Below are positions 16,197 to 24,714 of a stretch of DNA of 64,000 nt, piece after piece. A program made the position numbers and the translations under genes. Below the pieces are notes generated by a model, which saw only the letters and a program-made list of their open reading frames with translations, had not been told where the DNA came from and did no database searches. How positions within the stretch are numbered: position 1 is the stretch's first letter; the number at the start of each line of letters is the position of its first letter. Origin of the DNA: Sphingobacterium faecium (lineage in GTDB: Bacteria > Bacteroidota > Bacteroidia > Sphingobacteriales > Sphingobacteriaceae); the NCBI RefSeq assembly GCF_003054045.1, contig NZ_QBKH01000002.1, forward strand, positions 1 through 64,000. Reading direction: 5' to 3'.

Positions 16197-17207
16197 TTAC
16201 AATATGTAGTGTATAATAAACAATGTGATTGCTCCAAGTAATGCAGATACAGGAATAGTTAATACCCAAGCCCATAATAGACTAATCGTAACTCCCCATC
16301 TTACTGCTGAAACACGCTTAACAATACCTACACCTATAATAGAACCTGTAATGGTATGTGTCGTAGAAGCCGGAATACCAAAATGCTCTGTTAGACCTAA
16401 AGTTAGTGCACCAGCTGTTTCTGCAGCAACACCTTCCAAAGGAGTAACTTTAGTAATTTTGGTACCCATTGTTTTTACAATTTTCCATCCTCCACTCATT
16501 GTGCCTAATGAGATCGCCAGATAACAAGTTAATGGAATCCATTCTGGCATATGTTCAGTATTGGGTAAATACCCTCCTGCTACCATCGCTACTAGAATAA
16601 TACCCATCACTTTTTGCGCATCATTACCTCCATGGGCAAAACTTAATGCTGCAGAAGAAACTAATTGTAATACTTTAAACCACTTCTCTGCGACTGCAGG
16701 TCGGGAGTTTTTAGCAATATTAATAATAATGAGGGTGATAATAATGGATATGATCATCCCAATAATGGGGGCGAGTACAATAAATGCAATTATTTTTAGT
16801 GTTGCATCAATATTGATCGCATGGATTGGGTCTCCGCCTATTATGAAAGCATAAGCCATTCCTGATCCGGCAAATCCACCGATAAGTGTGTGTGAAGAAC
16901 TTGATGGTACACCATAGTACCATGTGAATAGGTTCCAGCCAATTGCAGCCAATAAACCTGCAAAAATAACTTCTAATGTAATATATTCTTCTAATACAGT
17001 TTTTGCAACTGTATTGGCCACTTTATGGTCTGTAAAGTAAAAGTAAGCAGCGAAATTGAATATCGCAGCCCACAGAACGGCCATAAAAGGAGTTAATACT
17101 TTTGTTGAAACGACAGTAGCAATTGAATTGGCGGCATCATGAAAACCATTAATGTAGTCAAAAGCGATCGCTAGTATAATTACAACAATTAATAATGTTG
17201 ACATCAT
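16197..17207 (-). CDS. Inorganic phosphate transporter, Pit family
   Basis: This low-affinity phosphate importer, driven by the ion gradient, has 336 aa, about the length of compact Pit proteins. Ten or so TM segments are visible, and the family's duplicated signature appears as GFHDAANSIATVVSTK (about 20) and FAHGGNDAQKVMGI (about 190). The second ends the large cytoplasmic loop. The gene lies 32 bp after the DUF47 gene, its usual partner. A PHO-box-like repeat precedes the pair. ATGs at 17207 and 17204 are both possible. Confidence 0.93.
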   Translation of the reverse strand: MMSTLLIVVIILAIAFDYINGFHDAANSIATVVSTKVLTPFMAVLWAAIFNFAAYFYFTDHKVANTVAKTVLEEYITLEVIFAGLLAAIGWNLFTWYYGVPSSSSHTLIGGFAGSGMAYAFIIGGDPIHAINIDATLKIIAFIVLAPIIGMIISIIITLIIINIAKNSRPAVAEKWFKVLQLVSSAALSFAHGGNDAQKVMGIILVAMVAGGYLPNTEHMPEWIPLTCYLAISLGTMSGGWKIVKTMGTKITKVTPLEGVAAETAGALTLGLTEHFGIPASTTHTITGSIIGVGIVKRVSAVRWGVTISLLWAWVLTIPVSALLGAITLFIIHYIL

Positions 17208-17239
17208 AATATGAATGTGTTAATGTGTTAAAATCGCAA

Positions 17240-17887
17240 TTATGCGTTTTTAACCAATATGCTTTCTAATACGTTTGCTACGTCTTCACATTTGTCTGTA
17301 GCGTCTTCCATTGCTGATAATACTTCTTTATGTTTGATCAAAGTAATGGCATCTTTTTCGAATTCGAATAAATCAGCTACAGCTTTGTCAAAAATATAAT
17401 CGGCTTTGTTTTCCACACTATTGATGCGAACACATGAATCTGTAATATTACGAATGTTTTTAAGATCTTTTAATTCGAAAATTGCTTTTGCTACATGATC
17501 TGTTGCCTCAACGATTAAATCAGCCATTTCAATCATAGGTTCTGTCGCCTTTTGTACTTTATAAAGATCCATTTTGTTGGAGGCACCATTTATAAAATCT
17601 GCCACATCGTCCAATGAACTTGCTAATGCGTGAATATCTTCACGATCAAATGGAGTAATGAAATTTTTACCAAGCTCGAGGTGAATTTGGTGTGTAATAT
17701 TGTCTCCTTTATGTTCTAGATCTTCGATTTTACGAACGATTTCTTTACGTTTTTCCGCGTCACTAGCGTTAACGGCTTCTTTTAATAATTTAGACATTTC
17801 TATCAAATTACTACCTGCTTGTTCAAATAAAGGGAAAAACTTTTTATCCTTAGGAACGAAATACTGAAAAATGCTATTTAAAGACAT
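17240..17887 (-). CDS. DUF47/PhoU-like Pit accessory protein
   Basis: This is a 215-residue cytoplasmic, mostly helical PhoU-like protein of the DUF47 family, encoded directly upstream of pit as in many bacteria and thought to modulate Pit activity. Recognisable are IVRKIEDLEHKGDNITHQI and ITPFDREDIHALASSLDDVADF, which carry the acidic metal-binding positions of PhoU-like three-helix bundles. A PHO-box-like direct repeat lies 28-73 bp upstream of the start. Confidence 0.9.
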   Translation of the reverse strand: MSLNSIFQYFVPKDKKFFPLFEQAGSNLIEMSKLLKEAVNASDAEKRKEIVRKIEDLEHKGDNITHQIHLELGKNFITPFDREDIHALASSLDDVADFINGASNKMDLYKVQKATEPMIEMADLIVEATDHVAKAIFELKDLKNIRNITDSCVRINSVENKADYIFDKAVADLFEFEKDAITLIKHKEVLSAMEDATDKCEDVANVLESILVKNA

Positions 17888-17908
17888 ATCATTATTAATT
17901 ATTTTTTG

Positions 17909-17960
17909 CGAAATTACTAAGTTAATGTTAAGTTAATGTTAAGTTTTGTGGGATGTTAAG
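17909..17960 (-). promoter_or_regulatory. PHO-box-like direct repeats and promoter of the DUF47-pit operon
   Basis: On the minus strand, CTTAACA (17943-17937), TTAA, CTTAACA (17932-17926), TTAA and CTTAGTA (17921-17915) form 7-bp units with 4-bp AT spacers, an 11-bp period. A further CTTAACA is at 17960-17954. The last unit overlaps TAATTTCG (17916-17909), one base from the TAnnTTTG -7 box, and no -33 TTTG is seen. This is the layout of PhoB-type activated promoters, where direct repeats replace the upstream promoter element. Confidence 0.55.
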
Positions 17961-17976
17961 TGATGCTTGCTTAATA

Positions 17977-19011
17977 TTATGTTTGAGAAACTTTTTCCAG
18001 TGTAAATCCAAATGTGGTACCAATACCCTCTGTGCTTCTTACATTTACATTTTGTTGGTGTGCTTCGATAATGTGTTTTACGATAGATAATCCAAGTCCA
18101 GAACCTCCAATGCCCCTTGATCTACTTTTGTCGATCCTATAAAAACGTTCAAATACACGACTTAAATTTTTCTCTTCAATACCATATCCATCATCCGTTA
18201 TTTCCACTAATACCTGTTCGAATAATGGAAAAATGCGTATTTGACTTTTTCCACCGTTCTTACCATACTTGATCGAGTTTTCAATTAAATTGACAAGAAC
18301 TTGACTGATTTTATGTTTATCAGCCTTTACCCAATAGGGTGTGCCTGATTTTGTTTTTAATTGAATTTCAATATTATGCGCTTTTGCTTTATCATCTAGG
18401 GATTCTTTGGTTTCTTTAATTAATTCTACAATATCGAATTTTTCAATATTTAAAACCATTTTGCCAGACTCTAGTTTTGATATTTCATCTAAATCTTGGA
18501 TGAGATAATTTAAGCGATCGACATTTTTAGAGGCTTTATTGAGAAATGTTTTAGCCATCTCCAGATCTTCTTCAATGAGGCCATCCTGTAGGGTTTCTAT
18601 ATAACCCTGTATAGAAAAAAGTGGGGTCTTGAATTCATGCGAAACATTGGATAGAAATTCTCTTCGAAATTTTTCCTGTGATTTTAATTGTTCTATTTCT
18701 ATTTTTTTTGCTTTTGCCCAAGCTTTTACTTCGTTTTCAGCATCTGCTATAGGATCCGCGGTAACATGCTCACCTAAGGCATCTTTCAGATCTTTTCCTA
18801 ATTTTAGGTTATGTATCAGCTTATACATCGTATTTATTCTCTTATAGATATAGCGCTCAAATACGAAGTTGAACATCAGAAAACTGATCAGCGTAGAGAT
18901 CGTAAAAATAATCAGGAACGATTTCCAATCTGAATGGTAGTAAAAACTAACGGCAGAAATAGCCAAACCTACGGCTAATGAACAATTTAAAACGAGTTGT
19001 CTAAAATTCAT
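17977..19011 (-). CDS. Sensor histidine kinase, PhoR-like
   Basis: This membrane-bound two-component kinase (344 aa) has two N-terminal TM segments (about 8-22 and 32-48) with almost no periplasmic loop, then a HAMP-like/linker segment, a HisKA domain with NVSHEFKTPLFSIQGYIETL, and a HATPase domain with N-box (LVNLIENSIKYGKNGG), G1 (DDGYGIEEKN), F-box (FERFYR) and G2 (GGSGLGLSIVKHI). This compact form resembles PhoR without a PAS domain. No response regulator is encoded nearby. Its position upstream of DUF47-pit and their PHO-box-like site suggests phosphate control. A hairpin ends about 10 nt before the ATG. Confidence 0.88.
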   Translation of the reverse strand: MNFRQLVLNCSLAVGLAISAVSFYYHSDWKSFLIIFTISTLISFLMFNFVFERYIYKRINTMYKLIHNLKLGKDLKDALGEHVTADPIADAENEVKAWAKAKKIEIEQLKSQEKFRREFLSNVSHEFKTPLFSIQGYIETLQDGLIEEDLEMAKTFLNKASKNVDRLNYLIQDLDEISKLESGKMVLNIEKFDIVELIKETKESLDDKAKAHNIEIQLKTKSGTPYWVKADKHKISQVLVNLIENSIKYGKNGGKSQIRIFPLFEQVLVEITDDGYGIEEKNLSRVFERFYRIDKSRSRGIGGSGLGLSIVKHIIEAHQQNVNVRSTEGIGTTFGFTLEKVSQT

Positions 19012-19018
19012 GTATGTA

Positions 19019-19051
19019 ATAAAAAAGGCTTTAGTAAAAATACCAAAGCCT
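19019..19051 (-). terminator. Intrinsic terminator between psd and the histidine kinase
   Basis: On the minus strand AGGCTTT (19051-19045) pairs with AAAGCCT (19032-19026) around a 12-nt loop, followed by a T-run. It follows the psd stop by 30 bp but also ends only about 10 nt upstream of the kinase ATG. Confidence 0.75.
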
Positions 19052-19080
19052 AAGTTAGTTATTCCGTTGTTAATAAATTA

Positions 19081-19734
19081 TTAAAATTTTCCGATGATTG
19101 TTTTACCCCCAACTACTTTATCTCCTATATTAACCTTAATCTCTGTTCCTAATGGTAAGAATAAGTCCACGCGAGATCCGAATTTAATAAAACCAAATTC
19201 TGCCCCCTGTGTAACATGATCTTGTTCTTTAATATACCATACAATGCGACGTGCTAATGCGCCCGCGATTTGTCTAAAAAGTACTTCAACACCAGCCGCA
19301 TTTTTTACAACAACAGTCGTTCTTTCATTATCTGTGGATGATTTTGGGTGCCATGCAACCAAAAATTTTCCGGGATGATATTTGAAATAGCTGACAACCC
19401 CACTAATTGGATTACGGTTTACGTGTACATTGATCGGAGACATGAATATGGAAACTTGTAATCTTCGATCATGGAAATATTCATTTTCATCCGTTTCTTC
19501 TATTACCACCACTTTTCCGTCAGCAGGACATAAAATTGTTCCTTCGTCGATAACAATTTGTTTTGTTGGACTACGGAAAAATTGAACGATTGTGATAAAA
19601 AGAAATGCTGAAAGGATGTAAATAATCCATTTAATAACTTCAGGAGCATCATAATAGTCAGCTATTGCATTTGTAATAAATATTACTAAAATCGTAATAG
19701 CCAAACTTGTATATCCTTCTTTGTGAAATTTCAT
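19081..19734 (-). CDS. psd: Phosphatidylserine decarboxylase, short (archaeal-like) type
   Basis: Psd converts phosphatidylserine to phosphatidylethanolamine. It is a pyruvoyl enzyme made by self-cleavage before a Ser, visible here as IKFGSRVDLFLP (Gly-Ser cleavage). The 217-residue product matches the short class (about 210-230 aa) with two N-terminal membrane segments (TSLAITILVIFITNAIA and IYILSAFLFITIV). The ATG at 19734 is chosen; a TTG at 19755 would place the start inside the promoter box. It follows the MORN-type gene. Confidence 0.9.
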   Translation of the reverse strand: MKFHKEGYTSLAITILVIFITNAIADYYDAPEVIKWIIYILSAFLFITIVQFFRSPTKQIVIDEGTILCPADGKVVVIEETDENEYFHDRRLQVSIFMSPINVHVNRNPISGVVSYFKYHPGKFLVAWHPKSSTDNERTTVVVKNAAGVEVLFRQIAGALARRIVWYIKEQDHVTQGAEFGFIKFGSRVDLFLPLGTEIKVNIGDKVVGGKTIIGKF

Positions 19735-19752
19735 GCCTATAATTTTTTTTTG

Positions 19753-19760
19753 CAAATATA
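19753..19760 (-). promoter_or_regulatory. TAnnTTTG -7 box of psd
   Basis: The minus strand reads TATATTTG, an exact -7 box, ending 18 nt before the psd ATG at 19734. No convincing -33 TTTG was found at 19-20 bp. It lies just after the MORN-type gene's stop. Confidence 0.4.
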
Positions 19761-19771
19761 ATCAAATAGTC

Positions 19772-20875
19772 TTATTGTCCTTTTTCTCGACGAATTATTA
19801 TTGGTAACACGGTAAGTTTGCCCTCTGAATTTGTATATATTTTACCAGTTACGGTCAGGGTATCAGCTACTGGTACACCGTTTTCTAATGACGGATAATA
19901 AAAACTAATGTTACTCAGTAATGGCTTAATGACATTATTAATATAGTCTGATGATGTCAATTTGATGAAATTTATTTTTGAGGGGGTTCCTGATTTATTC
20001 AGCTTGAACTGATACTCAAAACGATCTTCCGTAAATCCTTCTGGATCCATCCGGCTTAATGCGTTTGTTAATTCTACACTTGTAAACATGTTAAAATTAG
20101 AAAAATCATCAAAGTTACAGGCTTTAAAGGTAAGTGATTCTGCTCTGAAAAAAGTGTCATACGGAATTATTCCAAATTTTGTTCTCCGGTAGGAATTGTC
20201 AAAATAGTAATCATTTCCGATGAGTAAATTTCCGTCCTGATATTTTTCTAATGCAATTAATGTTTCTTTGCTTCCTTTGTTATACCCTAGTATTTGCCAA
20301 TTGCCATCTTGTTTGCCATTGCGTATTTTTCCTTTTGCCATATAAAAATCAAAACCATATTGGTTATAACCTTCAAATGGAATTGAAAATGAATAGGTTC
20401 CTTCGCCATCCTTTATTTTCTGAGTACCATTAGGTAACCAAAAGTCTTTGATATAGATGATGCTATCGGTGTACAATAGTGTCATAGCTAATTGATTACT
20501 TGGGTAGCGATGGTTAAGTTCTCCTTTTGGAATATCTGCTACAAAATTAGCTTCCCACTTTAATGTGCCATTAGGATGATAGGCTTTGAACGGTCCTTCT
20601 TTTATCCCATTTATATAAACTCCTTCTAAAATTAAACGCCCATTATTGTTGAAGTCTTTAAAAATTCCATCGAATTTTTGTGTTTTTGGATTTAAAGGGA
20701 CCACACGTTCAATCGATTTGAATTCACAAAATTTGTCAGAAAGAAAATAGTTCTTATCAAAGAAAAAACGAAAAGTGTTATTCTCGACTTTTTCATAGTA
20801 AGTTGCTTTTTCTTGTCCTATAACAATGTTAACGATCTGAAAGTAAGCTATTAATATAAACAGAAGTTTTCTCAT
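19772..20875 (-). CDS. Exported protein with MORN-type (YwqK-like) repeats
   Basis: The 367-residue product has a signal peptide ending near IVIGQE and, in its first half, MORN-variant repeats of the toxin-antitoxin YwqK-like type: GRLILEGVYINGIKEGPFKAYHPNGTLK (quoted loosely, residues about 77-105) and further GxW/GxF turns to about 200. The C-terminal part (about 270-365) is beta-rich and could be a TonB_C-like fold; this is a guess. The ATG at 20875 is chosen, because an upstream in-frame start would overlap polA and precede the signal peptide by 13 residues. The function is unknown. It follows polA by 20 bp. Confidence 0.65.
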   Translation of the reverse strand: MRKLLFILIAYFQIVNIVIGQEKATYYEKVENNTFRFFFDKNYFLSDKFCEFKSIERVVPLNPKTQKFDGIFKDFNNNGRLILEGVYINGIKEGPFKAYHPNGTLKWEANFVADIPKGELNHRYPSNQLAMTLLYTDSIIYIKDFWLPNGTQKIKDGEGTYSFSIPFEGYNQYGFDFYMAKGKIRNGKQDGNWQILGYNKGSKETLIALEKYQDGNLLIGNDYYFDNSYRRTKFGIIPYDTFFRAESLTFKACNFDDFSNFNMFTSVELTNALSRMDPEGFTEDRFEYQFKLNKSGTPSKINFIKLTSSDYINNVIKPLLSNISFYYPSLENGVPVADTLTVTGKIYTNSEGKLTVLPIIIRREKGQ

Positions 20876-20895
20876 AATTTTCCTTGATAAAGTTA

Positions 20896-23682
20896 TTAAT
20901 GTGCCTCTAACCAATTTTTACCTTGTCCTATTTCTACGACTAATGGAATCTCCGTTTTTATAGCGCCAGTCATTTTTGTTTGGATGATCTCTTTGAAAAT
21001 GGATACTTCATTTTCAGGGACATCAAAAACAAGCTCATCATGCACTTGCATAATCATTTTACCTAATAGTCCTTGCTCTTCAATTTCTTTTTGAATGCCG
21101 AGCATGGCAATTTTGATCAAATCTGCCGCCGAACCTTGAATAGGAGCATTAATGGCATTTCGCTCTGCAAACCCCCTTACGGTCATATTTGCTGAATTGA
21201 TATCTCTTAGATAACGTCTTCTTTTGAGGATTGTTTCGACATAACCGTTTTCTTTTGCAAACTCTAAAACTTCACTCATGTATTTTTTGATCCCTGCATA
21301 TTGAATAAAATATTGATCAATAATTTCTGCGGCTTCTTTGCGTGGAATAGCAAGACTCTGCGATAGACCAAATGCCGACTGCCCGTAGATTATACCAAAA
21401 TTTACTGCTTTTGCATTTCGACGCTGGTCTGATGTTACTTCTTCTAGCTCGAGGCCATAAACTCTGGCAGCTGTGGCACGGTGAATATCATGCCCAGAAG
21501 TAAATGCTTCCATCATATTGGGATCTTTACTCAATTCGGCAATCAGGCGTAACTCGATCTGAGAATAATCTGCAGAGAGGATAACATTGTTTTCATGACG
21601 AGGGATGAATGCTTTTCTTACTTCTCGACCTCTTTCTGTTCGAATCGGTATATTTTGTAAATTAGGATTTGTTGAACTTAAACGTCCTGTGGCTGCTACA
21701 GCTTGATTGTATGAGGTATGAATGAGTCCTGTGCCGGGATTGATCAACTCTGGAAGCGCATCTACGTAAGTTGATTTTAATTTCTGAAGCTGTCTAAAAC
21801 TCAATATATCTTGGACAATATCTGATTTATAGGCTAATGCTAATAAAACATCTTCTCCTGTTTTGTATTGGCCAGTTTTTGTCTTTTTTGCTTTAGGATC
21901 TAGTTTTAATTTATCAAAAAGTACTTCTCCCAACTGTTTAGGCGATGCGATATTAAAATTAACTCCCGCTTTTTCGTAAATGGTCTGTTCTAATAATCGG
22001 ATGTCTGTTTCCAGGTTTTTAGAGAATTGTTGTAATGCTTCAATATCAATTCGGACTCCATTTCTTTCTATTTCTGATAAAACGTAGACTAATGGAAACT
22101 CCACTTCATGAGCAAGGCGGAGTGTATTTGTTTCTTCCAGTAGGGGTTTAAAGATCTCTTTAAGTTGCAAGGTAATATCTGCATCTTCGGAAGCATATTC
22201 TTTAATTAAATCAAGCTCAACATCTCGCATGTTTCCTTGTTTTTTTCCTTTGCTACCTATTAATTCGGTGATGGATAGTGGTTTGTAATTCAGGTAATTT
22301 TCCGCCAATACATCCATGCCATGTCTTGTATCTGGATCGATTAAATAATGCGCAAGCATGGTATCAAAAATAGGACCTTTGACAGCAACTTCGTATCGAG
22401 CTAATAACAAAATATCATATTTTATATTTTGACCAACTTTTTCAATTTGATCATTTTCCAATACTGGTTTAAAAATATTGATAACTTCTTGTGCCTGTTG
22501 TCTATCTTCAGGTGTGGGGATATAATAGGCTTTTCCTTTTTCAAAAGAAAAAGATAAGCCTACAATATCTGCAAGGTTGGCATCTAAACCTGTTGATTCT
22601 GTATCAAAGCAGAAACTTGTAAGGGAGGATAATTGTTTTGCTAGTGCTTCTTGTTCAACTTTTGTGTTGACTAAAATATATTCATGTGTTGTATTTTCGA
22701 GGTTGTTGACAGGACCGGCATAGGTATCTTCTTCTAAAATTTCAGCATCTTGTGGTAATGAAAATAAATCCATTTGACCAGATGTATTCTTTGAACTTTC
22801 TGTACCATTGTTTAGTTCTCCAAATACCCGTTTACCAAGAGTTCTGAATTCCAATTCAATAAATAGCGGTTCCAGTATATCTCTATTTGGTTCTTCCAAT
22901 AATAATTTTTCTTCTTCGAGTTCTACTGGAACATCCAATAAGATCGTGGCCAATTTTTTTGAGATTAAGCCTTGTTCAGCATAATTTTCAACATTTTCTC
23001 GCTGTTTACCTTTTAATTTGTCGGCATTGGCTATAATATTCTCTATTGAACCAAATTCCTGAATTAGTTTTTTTGCGGTTTTTTCACCAATTCCAGGTAT
23101 TCCTGGAATATTATCCACAGCATCCCCCCAAAGGCCTAAAATATCGATGACTTGCTTGACATCTGAAACTTCCCATTTTTCAAGAATTTCTTTTACACCT
23201 TGTATTTCGGCACCATTTCCCATCCTGGCGGGCTTGTATATAAAAATATTTTCCGAAACGAGCTGACCAAAATCTTTATCCGGAGTCATACAATATACGG
23301 TAAAGCCATTGTTTTCAGCTTTTTTAGCAAGTGTTCCGATGATATCGTCTGCTTCGTAACCATCTTTAGTAATGATAGGAATATTGAAACCTGTGATTAA
23401 TTTGAATATATAAGGTATAGATGCTGAAAGATCTTCTGGCATTTTCTCGCGATGTGCCTTGTATGCTTCAAATTCAATATGCCGAGCTGTTGGTGCTTCG
23501 GTATCAAAAACTACGGCTAAATGTGATGGTTTTTGATTTTTTAATATTTCCAATAATGTGTTAGTAAATCCCATTATTGCACCTGTATTTAAACCATTTG
23601 AGGTAATACGAGGTGTTTTGCTTAATGCAAAATAGGCTCTATAAATAAGGGCCATTCCATCTAGAAGAAATAGTTTTTTCAC
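20896..23682 (-). CDS. polA: DNA polymerase I with both exonuclease domains
   Basis: The repair and Okazaki-fragment polymerase is 928 aa here, the full three-domain length. The N-terminal 5'-3' exonuclease starts VKKLFLLDGMALIYRAYFAL. The 3'-5' proofreading domain keeps its DxE metal site (FDTESTGLD). The polymerase domain has motif A (DYSQIELRLIAELS), motif B (RRNAKAVNFGIIYGQSAFG) and motif C (QVHDELVFDVP). A GTG at 23682 is taken as the start, since the residues upstream in frame are not conserved-looking and would run into the rsgA promoter region. An exact -7 box lies 26 bp upstream. Confidence 0.94.
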   Translation of the reverse strand: MKKLFLLDGMALIYRAYFALSKTPRITSNGLNTGAIMGFTNTLLEILKNQKPSHLAVVFDTEAPTARHIEFEAYKAHREKMPEDLSASIPYIFKLITGFNIPIITKDGYEADDIIGTLAKKAENNGFTVYCMTPDKDFGQLVSENIFIYKPARMGNGAEIQGVKEILEKWEVSDVKQVIDILGLWGDAVDNIPGIPGIGEKTAKKLIQEFGSIENIIANADKLKGKQRENVENYAEQGLISKKLATILLDVPVELEEEKLLLEEPNRDILEPLFIELEFRTLGKRVFGELNNGTESSKNTSGQMDLFSLPQDAEILEEDTYAGPVNNLENTTHEYILVNTKVEQEALAKQLSSLTSFCFDTESTGLDANLADIVGLSFSFEKGKAYYIPTPEDRQQAQEVINIFKPVLENDQIEKVGQNIKYDILLLARYEVAVKGPIFDTMLAHYLIDPDTRHGMDVLAENYLNYKPLSITELIGSKGKKQGNMRDVELDLIKEYASEDADITLQLKEIFKPLLEETNTLRLAHEVEFPLVYVLSEIERNGVRIDIEALQQFSKNLETDIRLLEQTIYEKAGVNFNIASPKQLGEVLFDKLKLDPKAKKTKTGQYKTGEDVLLALAYKSDIVQDILSFRQLQKLKSTYVDALPELINPGTGLIHTSYNQAVAATGRLSSTNPNLQNIPIRTERGREVRKAFIPRHENNVILSADYSQIELRLIAELSKDPNMMEAFTSGHDIHRATAARVYGLELEEVTSDQRRNAKAVNFGIIYGQSAFGLSQSLAIPRKEAAEIIDQYFIQYAGIKKYMSEVLEFAKENGYVETILKRRRYLRDINSANMTVRGFAERNAINAPIQGSAADLIKIAMLGIQKEIEEQGLLGKMIMQVHDELVFDVPENEVSIFKEIIQTKMTGAIKTEIPLVVEIGQGKNWLEAH

Positions 23683-23708
23683 GAATTCTAATTTTAAGGT
23701 GTCTCTTA

Positions 23709-23716
23709 CAAAGGTA
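23709..23716 (-). promoter_or_regulatory. TAnnTTTG -7 box of polA
   Basis: The minus strand reads TACCTTTG, an exact -7 box ending 26 nt before the GTG start at 23682. It supports the GTG start, because upstream in-frame ATGs would precede the transcription start. No clear -33 element is visible. Confidence 0.45.
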
Positions 23717-23791
23717 ATAAAAACGATAAACCTTAAGTTTAATAAATTTTTCCGATTTTTGTCGGATGATATATGCACAAAAGGAACTTTT

Positions 23792-24712
23792 ATGAGAGGG
23801 TTAGTAACAAAATCTACGGGTAGTTGGTATCAGGTATTGGGTGAAGATGAACAACGCTATGACTGTCGTATAAAAGGAAAATTTCGTACAAAAGGAATTA
23901 AAAGTACTAATCCTGTTGCTGTTGGAGATTGGGTACATTTTGAAGTGGAGCCCGATCTTGAAAGTGCTGTTATCAATGAATTAGAGCCTAGACGTAATTA
24001 TATCATTCGCAAATCTGTCAATTTATCAAAACAAACACAGATCATTGGAGCTAATCTTGATCAAGCTTTTTTGGTTGTAACATTAGCATCTCCACCAACA
24101 TCACTTGGTTTTATCGATCGTTTTTTGGTTACCACAGAAGCATATAGCATTCCTGCAGTTTTGATTTTTAATAAATTGGATTTATTTAGTGAGGATGGCT
24201 TAGCTATCCTACAAGATTATAAAAGTATCTATGAGCATATTGGTTATCCATGCTATGAAGTGTCGGCATTGAATGGGATGAACATCGATCAATTAAAAGA
24301 CCTCCTAAAAGATAAGACGACACTAATTTCAGGACACTCTGGTGTGGGTAAATCAACTTTAATTAATGCAATTGTTCCTGAATATGCTGTTAAGACAGGA
24401 GATATTTCGGATTGGTCTGATAAAGGAAAACATACAACCACATTTGCTGAAATGTATGATTTACCTTTTGGTGGAAAACTTATTGATACTCCTGGCATTC
24501 GTGAACTGGGAATTGTTGATATTGAAAAGCAAGAGTTATCTCACTTTTTCCCTGAAATGCGTGAGCTGATGAATCAATGCCGATTTGACAATTGTAGACA
24601 TGTAAATGAGCCTGGATGTGTAGTTTTAGAGGCCGTTGAAGCAGGGGAGATCGAATCATCCCGTTATGATAGCTATCTAAGTATCTATCATAACGAGAAT
24701 AATCGGATGTAA
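23792..24712 (+). CDS. rsgA: Ribosome small-subunit maturation GTPase RsgA
   Basis: RsgA is a late-stage 30S assembly factor with a circularly permuted GTPase. In the 306-residue product an OB-fold domain (about 1-70) is followed by G-motifs in permuted order: G4 NKLD, then G1 GHSGVGKSTL (about 175), G3 DTPGIRELG, and a C-terminal zinc-binding motif (CRFDNCRHVNEPGC). The ATG at 23792 (MRGLVTKSTGSWYQV) fits the family start; an upstream in-frame start would add residues outside the OB fold. It is divergent from polA and ends 2 bp before the convergent 24715 gene. Confidence 0.94.
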   Translation: MRGLVTKSTGSWYQVLGEDEQRYDCRIKGKFRTKGIKSTNPVAVGDWVHFEVEPDLESAVINELEPRRNYIIRKSVNLSKQTQIIGANLDQAFLVVTLASPPTSLGFIDRFLVTTEAYSIPAVLIFNKLDLFSEDGLAILQDYKSIYEHIGYPCYEVSALNGMNIDQLKDLLKDKTTLISGHSGVGKSTLINAIVPEYAVKTGDISDWSDKGKHTTTFAEMYDLPFGGKLIDTPGIRELGIVDIEKQELSHFFPEMRELMNQCRFDNCRHVNEPGCVVLEAVEAGEIESSRYDSYLSIYHNENNRM

Positions 24713-24714
24713 TA

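Noticed and set aside
20876-20914. Longer N-terminus of the MORN-type protein
   Set aside because: It would overlap polA and put 13 residues before a good signal peptide; ATG 20875 is better.
23683-23778. 32-residue N-terminal extension of PolA
   Set aside because: It begins upstream of an exact promoter box and adds residues before the standard PolA start motif; GTG 23682 fits.
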